Assembly: GCA_963682175.1 (NCBI GenBank)
Contig: OY821790.1
Span: 1,562,501-1,626,500 of the forward strand
Direction: 5' to 3'
Length of the DNA stretch: 64,000 bases
Source: Triglochin maritima
Lineage: Eukaryota; Streptophyta; Magnoliopsida; Alismatales; Juncaginaceae
Positions 54,704 to 64,000 of the stretch are shown one piece after another. Under the pieces are notes generated by a model, which worked only from the letters and a program-made list of their open reading frames with translations, had not been told where the DNA came from and did no database searches. The position numbers and the translations under genes were made by a program. Position 1 is the first letter of the stretch; the number at the start of each line of letters is the position of its first letter.

Positions 54704-57700
54704 ATGCTTTCGTGGACACGAGACGAGAGTGGTCGTTTGACGAGGAGCGTTGTCAATCCGGCTTCGGTCATCGATTTCTCGACACCTCCCTCCTCTCGTG
54801 TCACACGCAGTCCGGGTTCAATGGCTGCTAATTTCCGTGAGGAGGAGCAGTTGCTGGACCCACCTGTTCGACCAGTGCTTCCAGTTGTCGTTCCCATACC
54901 TCTACGTGATCGATGCTACCCGAGCCGTACAGCTCTACCCTCATGCATCGTATTACCAGAGGCTAATGAGAACCATTTTGAGGTTAAGCCTCAATTCATT
55001 TCCATGCTCCCTCATTTCACTGGGAAAGGTGACCCCTATATCTTTCTCAGGGAATTTGAGGAGGTCTGTGCTATGTTCAAGCTGCAACAACTTAGCACAG
55101 ACTCCATCCATCTTAGGCTCGTTCCTTTTGCACTAAAGGATGACGCCAAGAAGTGGTTGTACAGCAACCAGGTGAATTCCTTTAGGACTTGGGATGAGTT
55201 TCAATCTGCATTCCTCAAGAAGTACTTTCCTAATCATCGGACTCAAAAATTGAGGAACGAAATCAATTCGTTCTATCAACATGAGACCGAACCATTTCAT
55301 GCATATCTTGAGAGGTTCAAAGAGCTACTATCCTCGTGCCCTCACCATGGCATTGAGTTGTGGCGTCTTTGTCAGATTGTGTATGAGGGTCTTCACATCC
55401 GGTCCAGAACGCTCCTTGAGTCCATGTGTCAAGGAGAGTTCTTGGGAAAGGATGAAAGGGAGGCATGGGCCTTCCTAGAAGACCTCGCTGAGAAAACCAT
55501 GTAGTGGGAGAGTGTGAGGGAACCACCTGCATCATCTAGTATAGGAGCGAGGATCGCGAATGCAAACTCAACTAGATCGGGTTCCGCATTTGCTATCGAT
55601 ACCACTACGGCCACCGAGACACGCATGGCGGCCTTAATGCGCCGTATGGACTCGATTGAGCTCCAAAACCAACAAAGTGCACCTCACATGTCTACATATG
55701 GTCCAGTTCCCTGTCATTCATGTGGTAGGATAGGTCATGTAGAAAGCGAGTGTGAGTCCATTCCTCCTGAGATGGAGCGTGTCAACGCCCTCTATGATAG
55801 AGCCAGGAATGACCCATACTCATCATCTTATAATCCTGGATGGAGGAACCACCCCAATTTTTCATGGAACCAAACTAATGCCCCGGGTGGTCCTCCAAAC
55901 TCCTCGAGACCACCTTACCAATCACACCAACCTCCCATGCATGCGCATTCCTATCAGCCACCCCAAGCGCAAACCACCAATCAATCGGGTTTCCCAAATT
56001 CCAATAATATGGAAACCCGATTCAATTCGCTTGAGACCTTGACTCGTGGACTTGAAAACTCAATGAAAAATTTTATGTCAACCACGAGTCAAGTTCTCAC
56101 TTCAAATCAGCAGACCATCAAATCTCTAGAGCTTCAGATGGGCCAATTGGCTCAGTCTGTACATGAAAGAGAGAGAGGGTCTTTTCCTAGCCAGCCTGAG
56201 GCTAACCCCCGCATGTACCAACAACAACAAATGCAAAATGAGAATGTGGTACCTCGGGGGAGGCAAGTGAACCATGTGGAGGAACCTGTTCACCATGTCA
56301 ATTCCATTGTGACCTTAAGGAATGGAAAACAGGTTGACAATCACATTTCCTTGCCACACCCACCACCATCTATGCAGCCCCCTAGTGGGAATGGTGGTGA
56401 AGAAGAAGCTGAGGGTGAGGGTAATACACCAAAGCTTTCTTCTCAGGCACAGCAGAAAACCTACCTGCCAAAAGCTCCCTATCCAAGTAGGTTAAACAAA
56501 AAGCAGAGTGACAACATGGACAAGATATTAGAGGTGTTTAAGCAAGTGAAGGTTAACATCCCTTTGTTGGATGTCATCCAACAAATACCTCAATATGCCA
56601 AAGTGTTGAAGGATCTCTGCACAACCAAGAGGAAGACCAATGTTCCTAAGAAAGCATTCTTGGCTGCAAATATCAGCTCACTTTTGTCCAATCCCACCTA
56701 CACAAAATACAAGGACCCTGGGTGTCCTACTATTCAGTGTACGATAGGGGACACTAGATTGAGCAATGTTTTGCTTGATTTAGGATCAGCGGTCAACCTC
56801 CTCCCATTCTCTGTTTATCAACAGTTGAACTTGGGAGAATTGAAACCAACTAAGATCACCCTCCAACTGGCAGATAGATCCATTCGTATTCCCATGGGGA
56901 TTATCGAGGACGTGCTTATCAAAGTTGGAGATTTTATATTTCCAGTCGATTTTGTTGTCCTCGATACCAATCCTGTTGTGAACACCCACTCTCAAATACC
57001 TTTGATTTTGGGTAGACCATTTCTGGCAACCTCCAATGCCTTGATTAATTGTAGAAATGGTCTCATGAAGCTCTCATTCGGTAACATGAGTGCCGAGTTT
57101 CATGTGTTCAACTCTGGTAGGCAACAGGAACCCATGGATGAACCTTTAAATCTAAATCTCATCCGCCAACTGGAGAAAGCACCACAAAATCAACGAACAC
57201 CCCTAACCCCAATGCAACCCGTTGAGAATGTTCATGGGCCCAGCGAAAACTCATTGCCTGTCTTCGCAATGCAACAGAGTGAGCTGGCCTCGAACATGAA
57301 TGTCCAAAGGGAGTGTTCGTTGCATGATTCAGTTGAGAGTACTAGTGAGAGTGAGACACCTCATCATATGCCTATACCAGAAGGTGTCTCTACCTCATGT
57401 CCCATGGCCATTGAGCCATTTGAGCTTCATATTGACTCCAACAAGGACCCACCTATGACCGAGCTTATGCTTGATGATCTAAATGATGGTGGGAGGTCCT
57501 TGTTGGATGACTTGGGGAGAAGCCCCATTCTTCGTGATGCATGTCTGCTGCATCCATCGAATGAGCCTGAGGAACTCATTCCGATGCACCCGCCTATTGG
57601 TTGGAGGGTTTTCTTCGATGAGCAATTAAACCCTAGTGAGGCAACACAACTTCATTCTTTGTTGCCCACACCCAACCAATATCATGAGGGGTTCGAGCCT

Positions 57701-57811
57701 TTCAGCTTTGACCTTTCACCTCTCATGACACCTCAGAGTACCAGTGGAGTTTGCCCATCTCGGCAAGTCTCTGGTCCTCAAAACATGATGTTCTCATTTG
57801 ATGTTCCTTGA
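54704..57811 (+). CDS. Athila-type gag-protease polyprotein, unit 1, with internal UAG
   Basis: The likely start is ATG 54704 (MLSWTRDESGRLTRS); ATG 54822 (MAANFREEEQ) is an alternative. The capsid domain includes PHFTGKGDPYIFLREFEEV, DDAKKWLYSNQ, FQSAFLKKYFPNHRTQKLRN and HAYLERFKELLSSCP. A TAG at 55502-55504 (ATG TAG TGG) interrupts the single frame, which then continues for 768 codons. The intact zinc knuckle CHSCGRIGHVESEC is at about 55718-55760. A Q/P-rich linker and a LDVIQQIPQYAKVLKDLC block lead to the retropepsin with VLLDLGSAVNLLPFSVY (Asp codon 56777) and ILGRPFLATSNALINC. The C-terminal tail ends in VFFDEQLNPSEATQ and NMMFSFDVP. No polymerase follows. Confidence 0.85.
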
Positions 57812-59387
57812 CCAAATGATTATGAGAATATCTTGGTTGTAAAAGAAAAACAAAAAAACAAAAAAAAACAAAAAAAAAGAAGAAGAAAAAAAAAACAAAA
57901 AAAAGAAAAGAAAAAAAGTGTGTAATAAAAGACTCCTTCAGTGAGCATCGATTGTTGTGGGCCCCAACCCTTGTGTACTTGGGCCCAATCTCTTCACGTA
58001 TTTATCTCCCTTCTTCAGCTTCTCACAGGTTTTGAGGGAATTTGGGTTTGTGTCCATCAACATGACCCTGAACGTCCCTTTGTACTTCATGTTGGTGAGA
58101 TCTTTCCTTTTTCATGCATGTATCCATGTAGTATCTTGTTCACATTCATTGAGGACAATGCATGAAGTAGGTGTGGGGGGTGTTTTACGTGTGTACATAG
58201 TCGAGTCTTTTCTTTTGATTTTTTGTTTTCTTTTGTGTGCATTGTTAGGGTCATGTTAGTGTGCCGCATTTAACATTGATATATCTGCTTGCCATGATCC
58301 TTGGGTGACTTGTCTTCTTTTGCTTGCCTAGTGCTTTAAAATTTTCACATTTCTTTCAAAATCTTCATGTGTTTGCGAAAGAAAATGTTTTTGTAGGTTT
58401 TGCGTGTGTTTAGCATGTGCAAAACCGTTGAGAGGCAAAGTAAAAAGAAAGCTCCCAAAATTGTCTTGAACTTGATGCATTAGGATTTCTAGTTTACTGG
58501 CTTTAGGTCTTATCGAGTCATTAGGATGCACCCCGGTTTTCCCTCGGGGGGCGTGTAATCATAGGGTTTCAGTACTCAAACATTTAAAGAAGTCCACCCT
58601 GAACCTAGTGAGTCAAATAATTCGTGTCTGTTAGTATAAGGAAGTTTGTCGTAGTCAAGGACCCTTAATCTCTTTTTGTGAAACTTAAGTGTAGGGGTTT
58701 CGGTTCCCATGTAGATAAATAAGTGGTGTTCTCTCTTCTCGCACGGCTCCTATCACTCGGGAAAGTAGGTCTGAGGGGACTTTGTGCCTGGTGCTTTCGA
58801 GTCATCTGACTTGGGATGCACCGACCGAACTCCCATTACACGGGTGGTAGGGATCGCCCTATGTGGAGATTTGGGGGAAGGTGTACGTGATAGTGTAAGT
58901 CCTCATAGGCAATGATGCACGAAACCTGACCCTGGGAGAATCAAACACCAACCAACAAATACTCCAAAGAAAAAAAAAGCAAATAAGAACCAAAATGGAC
59001 TCTACACATTGTATCACATTCAGAAGTTAAGGTTGCCCATGTCTTTCACTTAAGTCCTTAACTAACTGTCACGAATAACTCATTAGGCTAGGTGTGTGGA
59101 CTGATTACATATATAGAGTCGACCCGTAGTATTACCGCGTCCCATGATCGACAATATAAGTCCAACGAGTCGTGTAGCTAGATTGATTAATGCATCTTGT
59201 TCGGATTTTGTGGGTATATCCGCTGAAAACCCTCAGGAGACAACACTCCTCCTCCTTGGCGACAAGGAGGTTTAACGGCTTGTTGCACGTGCTAAGTGCA
59301 ACCGTGATTCCTACGAAAGTGAGTTAGGATTTCTTGTTTTTCGCATGCTTTTCTCTTTCTTTGTTTTGCTCGGGACTAGCAAAAGTT
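57812..59387 (+). other. 3' noncoding internal region of unit 1
   Basis: An A-rich tract (57840-57920) follows the gag-protease stop, then the internal purine tract TAGGTGTGGGGGGTG (58167-58181) and blocks shared with 20960-22801 and, reversed, 40817-42300. No pol or env-like frame is present. Confidence 0.75.
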
Positions 59388-59402
59388 AGGTGTGGGGGTA
59401 TT
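59388..59402 (+). promoter_or_regulatory. Polypurine tract of unit 1
   Basis: AGGTGTGGGGGTATT directly before the TG of LTR 2. Confidence 0.85.
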
Positions 59403-60816
59403 TGATTGACATCATTTCATGCTCATATTTGTATCTTATATCCATTATCTTTCACCTAAACAATGCTATGTCACGAGTTTTATGTTTAGTTTTCAGGAAT
59501 AAATAGGTTTGAAGAGATGAAGCATAAAAGGACCCAAAAGCTGGGAAAAAGGACTGAATTGTGAGATCTAGGGACTAAGATGCAAGGGAGAAGGACCTGA
59601 TTGCAAGACAGAGGGACCTAAGAGTAAAACAGAATACTTCACACCATTATGGGGAGTATTTTAGCAATTGGATTCGGGTCGGAGCTCCAACATGCAACAT
59701 CGATGCATCAAATACCAACAAAGCCTTCCAGAAAAGCCCACAAGAAATTCCAGAGCGATCCGGACACTGTAGACAGCTAATTAGCGGTCCAAGACCGCTA
59801 ATTGGCGGTCACTTTTGGCCCAAATGCGCTCAAATTTCTCCTGGACTTGTATTAATGTTCGTGTAGGCTATTTTTGGTGTTTGTTTAGTCCCACATCGGG
59901 GGATTGTCCCGGTTTGCCTTTTTCCATGGCTATAAATAGAACTCTTCACCTTCCATTGTAATCACTCCATATTTTAAGTGGCTATTCTTCCTACTAGAAG
60001 TGAGGCCTTGAAGCACAAACTAAGGTAGGAGGATGCTACTTCTAATGTGAGTCATTTTATCAATAAAGTTTTGTGTTTCTTTCATTGTTTGTTTTATGCT
60101 TCTTTTATTGTTTATGCATGTTTTAGTTTAATCATCTTTTAATTCTAGCTTAGTTTTAATATGCTTTCTTTCCATAGTTTAATAATTAGTGTAATGTTTA
60201 GTGAGTAGTTCCATCCCCTTTGGGGGGTGGAGTAGATGTACATACATGCATTAGAGAATGGGATGAATGCTTTAATTTCAATGTGTTGATTAAACATGAA
60301 TGTATGCTTGCTTGTTTAGGATAGAATTTATAACTTGATGAGTTTTGCCAAAATGATTAGACACCTCTCATGCTTGTTTAGGTTCTGAAATAAACAACTT
60401 GGATATGTAAATGTTAATCAACCAAGTTGGTGAATAGATTGATAGGTTTTGCCATAACATTTAGACACTTCCTATGCTTGATAAACACCACCTTCATGTG
60501 CTTAAAGAATGTATTCTACACCCACCTCTTTGCTTGTGTGCACTCACTCCACCCCTTAGGGGTTTTCCCTTCCTGAAATTCCAGCATTCTTGTTTTGTTC
60601 TTAGCTTAGTTCTTATTTCATCGTTTGTTTGCTTCTTTCACCTTTCATACTTCTTAGAGTAGTTTAGTGTAGAGTCGCATAATCAATCATCTTCTCCATT
60701 TTTTCGCCACTTGATTTCGTACAAACGAGAGGCTGCTCACCTCCCTGAGGACGACCCGTACTTGCCACCGCTTCATCGCGGCCGTGCACTTGCGGTTTTA
60801 AATAAAACGTTCAACA
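59403..60816 (+). mobile_element. LTR 2, shared by both units of the tandem array
   Basis: It has a PPT on its left and a PBS on its right, so it serves as 3' LTR of unit 1 and 5' LTR of unit 2. Palindromes are at 59772-59789 (one arm mutated) and 59793-59810. The USE-like box is at 59887-59898 and an intact TATAAATA at 59931-59938. Confidence 0.9.
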
Positions 60817-60822
60817 AGTTTT

Positions 60823-60840
60823 TGGCGCCGTTGCCGGGGA
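60823..60840 (+). promoter_or_regulatory. Primer binding site, tRNA-Asp type (unit 2)
   Basis: TGGCGCCGTTGCCGGGGA, identical to unit 1 and at the same distance from the LTR end. Confidence 0.9.
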
Positions 60841-61909
60841 GGTGCCAGTCTAGACTCTTGTTTGGACGATTCGAGTGGATTTAATTTTTGTCTGGTAGTT
60901 TTCTTTGTTTTAGGAGACTCACATTGAGAAGGGGAAGCATCAGGTGAAGTTTGGAGGCGGTGTGAGAGAAGAAGACCGCCAATCAGCGGTCTACAACCGC
61001 CAACTGGCGGTCTGGTTGTTTCATTTCACCTCGAAATTTCTTTGGAGTATTTCTTTATATGATATAGTGGTCTGGGACTTAATTTGGCATGTTTTGACTT
61101 ATAGTTTGTTCCCAGATCAATAATCAAACTTCCCTTAAGCAATTTGGACCCTAAAACTCAAAGCAAAAGATTAGGCATTCTTTTTGTTTAGGCCATGCAT
61201 CATGTATGTGACTTAGGCACTTAGATTGTCTTTTATCTTAGCTTTATTTTCTGTTGCTGAGAGCTGGCGTGAGGTACGCACCTTCTACTCTCATTCATGC
61301 ATTTCGTATGAACATGCATTAGTTAGTAGGAAGTGCATTGCAACAAGTGTGAGTTGAGCGTTGTTTGGAGAGTTGATTGCTAGATTTAGGACTCCAAAAC
61401 GCTACTAAGGAGGGGCTGTCCCATAAAAGATAAGGTGGGGGATTTCATCACCCTTTCCTTCGCCCCAAAAACCACACTAATCAAGAGCCTAATTTTAAAA
61501 TCAAGTAGACATTGGCCCTAAGGATCTTGGACGCATTAGGAGAGTGATCCGGTCCCGACCGTCATGACCTGATCGGCGTTGCCCACTTTGTCGATAGTAG
61601 GAGAGACGAGATCCCCGGATCTTGGCTCACTTGCTGGGCTTTGTGGTCCTCGTTGTAGGGAGGTGAGGCGTGTTGAGGCCGTGTGACCTCGCAGTTAGGC
61701 GTCGTCTAGCTGTAAGGACCTATAGCGACCTTAGGATTGTTTGAGCCTTGTTTGCTTGTGTGCTTCTACCTGTACCCATCCGCCGTAGCTTAAGGACTTC
61801 TTCCCTTCTCTCCTGAGTCATTCTTTCTCTCCTGTGTTCCCTCGTCTTCTCTTCTACGTACATTCTTCATTTGAAAAAAAAAATTTGTTTTGTGTGTGCA
61901 CCTTTGTGC
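60841..61909 (+). other. 5' leader of unit 2, with an extra palindrome
   Basis: Matches 53656-54703 except for 21 extra bases. They add a second palindrome (60996-61011) after GACCGCCAATCAGCGGTC at 60974-60991. The 54299-54530 block is repeated at 61505-61736. Confidence 0.7.
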
Positions 61910-64000
61910 ATGCTTTCGTGGACACGAGACGAGAGTGGTCGTTTGACGAGGAGCGTTGTCAATCCGGCTTCGGTCATCGATTTCTCGACACCTCCCTCCT
62001 CTCGTGTCACACGCAGTCCGGGTTCAATGGCTGCTAATTTCCGTGAGGAGGAGCAGTTGCTGGACCCACCTGTTCGACCAGTGCTTCCAGTTGTCGTTCC
62101 CATACCTCTACGTGATCGATGCTACCCGAGCCGTACAGCTCTACCCTCATGCATCGTATTACCAGAGGCTAATGAGAACCATTTTGAGGTTAAGCCTCAA
62201 TTCATTTCCATGCTCCCTCATTTCACTGGGAAAGGTGACCCCTATATCTTTCTCAGGGAATTTGAGGAGGTCTGTGCTATGTTCAAGCTGCAACAACTTA
62301 GCACAGACTCCATCCATCTTAGGCTCGTTCCTTTTGCACTAAAGGATGACGCCAAGAAGTGGTTGTACAGCAACCAGGTGAATTCCTTTAGGACTTGGGA
62401 TGAGTTTCAATCTGCATTCCTCAAGAAGTACTTTCCTAATCATCGGACTCAAAAATTGAGGAACGAAATCAATTCGTTCTATCAACATGAGACCGAACCA
62501 TTTCATGCATATCTTGAGAGGTTCAAAGAGCTACTATCCTCGTGCCCTCACCATGGCATTGAGTTGTGGCGTCTTTGTCAGATTGTGTATGAGGGTCTTC
62601 ACATCCGGTCCAGAACGCTCCTTGAGTCCATGTGTCAAGGAGAGTTCTTGGGAAAGGATGAAAGGGAGGCATGGGCCTTCCTAGAAGACCTCGCTGAGAA
62701 AACCATGTAGTGGGAGAGTGTGAGGGAACCACCTGCATCATCTAGTATAGGAGCGAGGATCGCGAATGCAAACTCAACTAGATCGGGTTCCGCATTTGCT
62801 ATCGATACCACTACGGCCACCGAGACACGCATGGCGGCCTTAATGCGCCGTATGGACTCGATTGAGCTCCAAAACCAACAAAGTGCACCTCACATGTCTA
62901 CATATGGTCCAGTTCCCTGTCATTCATGTGGTAGGATAGGTCATGTAGAAAGCGAGTGTGAGTCCATTCCTCCTGAGATGGAGCGTGTCAACGCCCTCTA
63001 TGATAGAGCCAGGAATGACCCATACTCATCATCTTATAATCCTGGATGGAGGAACCACCCCAATTTTTCATGGAACCAAACTAATGCCCCGGGTGGTCCT
63101 CCAAACTCCTCGAGACCACCTTACCAATCACACCAACCTCCCATGCATGCGCATTCCTATCAGCCACCCCAAGCGCAAACCACCAATCAATCGGGTTTCC
63201 CAAATTCCAATAATATGGAAACCCGATTCAATTCGCTTGAGACCTTGACTCGTGGACTTGAAAACTCAATGAAAAATTTTATGTCAACCACGAGTCAAGT
63301 TCTCACTTCAAATCAGCAGACCATCAAATCTCTAGAGCTTCAGATGGGCCAATTGGCTCAGTCTGTACATGAAAGAGAGAGAGGGTCTTTTCCTAGCCAG
63401 CCTGAGGCTAACCCCCGCATGTACCAACAACAACAAATGCAAAATGAGAATGTGGTACCTCGGGGGAGGCAAGTGAACCATGTGGAGGAACCTGTTCACC
63501 ATGTCAATTCCATTGTGACCTTAAGGAATGGAAAACAGGTTGACAATCACATTTCCTTGCCACACCCACCACCATCTATGCAGCCCCCTAGTGGGAATGG
63601 TGGTGAAGAAGAAGCTGAGGGTGAGGGTAATACACCAAAGCTTTCTTCTCAGGCACAGCAGAAAACCTACCTGCCAAAAGCTCCCTATCCAAGTAGGTTA
63701 AACAAAAAGCAGAGTGACAACATGGACAAGATATTAGAGGTGTTTAAGCAAGTGAAGGTTAACATCCCTTTGTTGGATGTCATCCAACAAATACCTCAAT
63801 ATGCCAAAGTGTTGAAGGATCTCTGCACAACCAAGAGGAAGACCAATGTTCCTAAGAAAGCATTCTTGGCTGCAAATATCAGCTCACTTTTGTCCAATCC
63901 CACCTACACAAAATACAAGGACCCTGGGTGTCCTACTATTCAGTGTACGATAGGGGACACTAGATTGAGCAATGTTTTGCTTGATTTAGGATCAGCGGTC
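61910..64000 (+). CDS. Athila-type gag-protease polyprotein, unit 2, cut by the window end
   Basis: Near-identical copy of 54704-57811 with an offset of 7206 bases. It has the same ATG, capsid domain, in-frame TAG (62708-62710) and intact CHSCGRIGHVESEC knuckle. The open frame after the TAG runs without a stop to the window end, which falls inside the protease active site (LLDLGSAV). Sharing the TAG with unit 1 shows that the stop predates the duplication. Confidence 0.85.

Noticed and set aside
57840..57920. A-rich tract as the poly(A) tail of a retroposed gene or SINE
   Set aside because: No target duplication or retroposed body adjoins it, and the related element has an A-rich stretch at the equivalent place (21270-21325).

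Overview
This window is repeat-dominated plant nuclear DNA, probably from a large-genome eudicot or other angiosperm. The evidence is plant-type LTR elements with tRNA-Asp and tRNA-Met primer binding sites, Athila-like gag-protease proteins, chromovirus integrase, plant LINE remnants, a FAR1-type MULE transposase and ULP1-like genes with GT..AG introns. I see no intact host gene, tRNA, rRNA or prokaryotic feature. Nearly everything is a nested transposable element. Boundaries come from reading direct and inverted copies, PBS, PPT and target-site duplications by eye, without alignment software.

Layout. 1-4101: 3' part of an Athila-like element (gag-protease, 3' noncoding region, LTR), inserted into a LINE ORF1/DUF4283 fragment (4102-4455). 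4690-5345: degenerate GTCCAG array. 5574-13479: two gag-only Copia elements in opposite orientation (copy B minus, 5574-8885; copy A plus, 9093-13479) with CGGTCGACCG arrays in their LTRs; an LTR fragment of another Copia family lies between them. 13480-25174: 3' end of a chromovirus (integrase plus LTR). Its LTR is split by a composite Athila-type insertion (15753-24225) made of an inverted LTR head-to-head with a protease-less element. 25175-25450: LINE reverse transcriptase tail. 26205-36800: a ULP1-protease MULE-like gene whose flanks and intron carry CTGGAC/GTCCAG arrays. It is interrupted by a solo LTR, a CDK-like kinase fragment and a long minus-strand chromovirus LTR. 37936-45673: 5' end of another chromovirus (LTR, PBS, gag, start of protease) with a nested minus-strand Athila derivative (39403-44115). 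45674-46480: Copia LTR and a LINE RNase H fragment. 47094-52076: a minus-strand FAR1-type transposase fused in frame to a ULP1-like protein, again with GTCCAG arrays. 52218-64000: a young head-to-tail tandem Athila-type array LTR-internal-LTR-internal, running off the window.

How the parts relate. None of the Athila-type or Copia elements seen from leader to 3' LTR encodes reverse transcriptase or integrase. They are gag-protease-only, gag-only or gag-remnant elements that would need a partner in trans. The Athila-type copies share a 5' leader block, an extra internal purine tract, a covarying U5 hairpin just before the PBS, and a U3 module of palindromes, a plant-snRNA-like USE and a TATA box at fixed 32-base spacing. 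The two MULE-like loci suggest one family that pairs a FAR1 transposase with a ULP1-type protease and fills its noncoding DNA with GTCCAG repeats.
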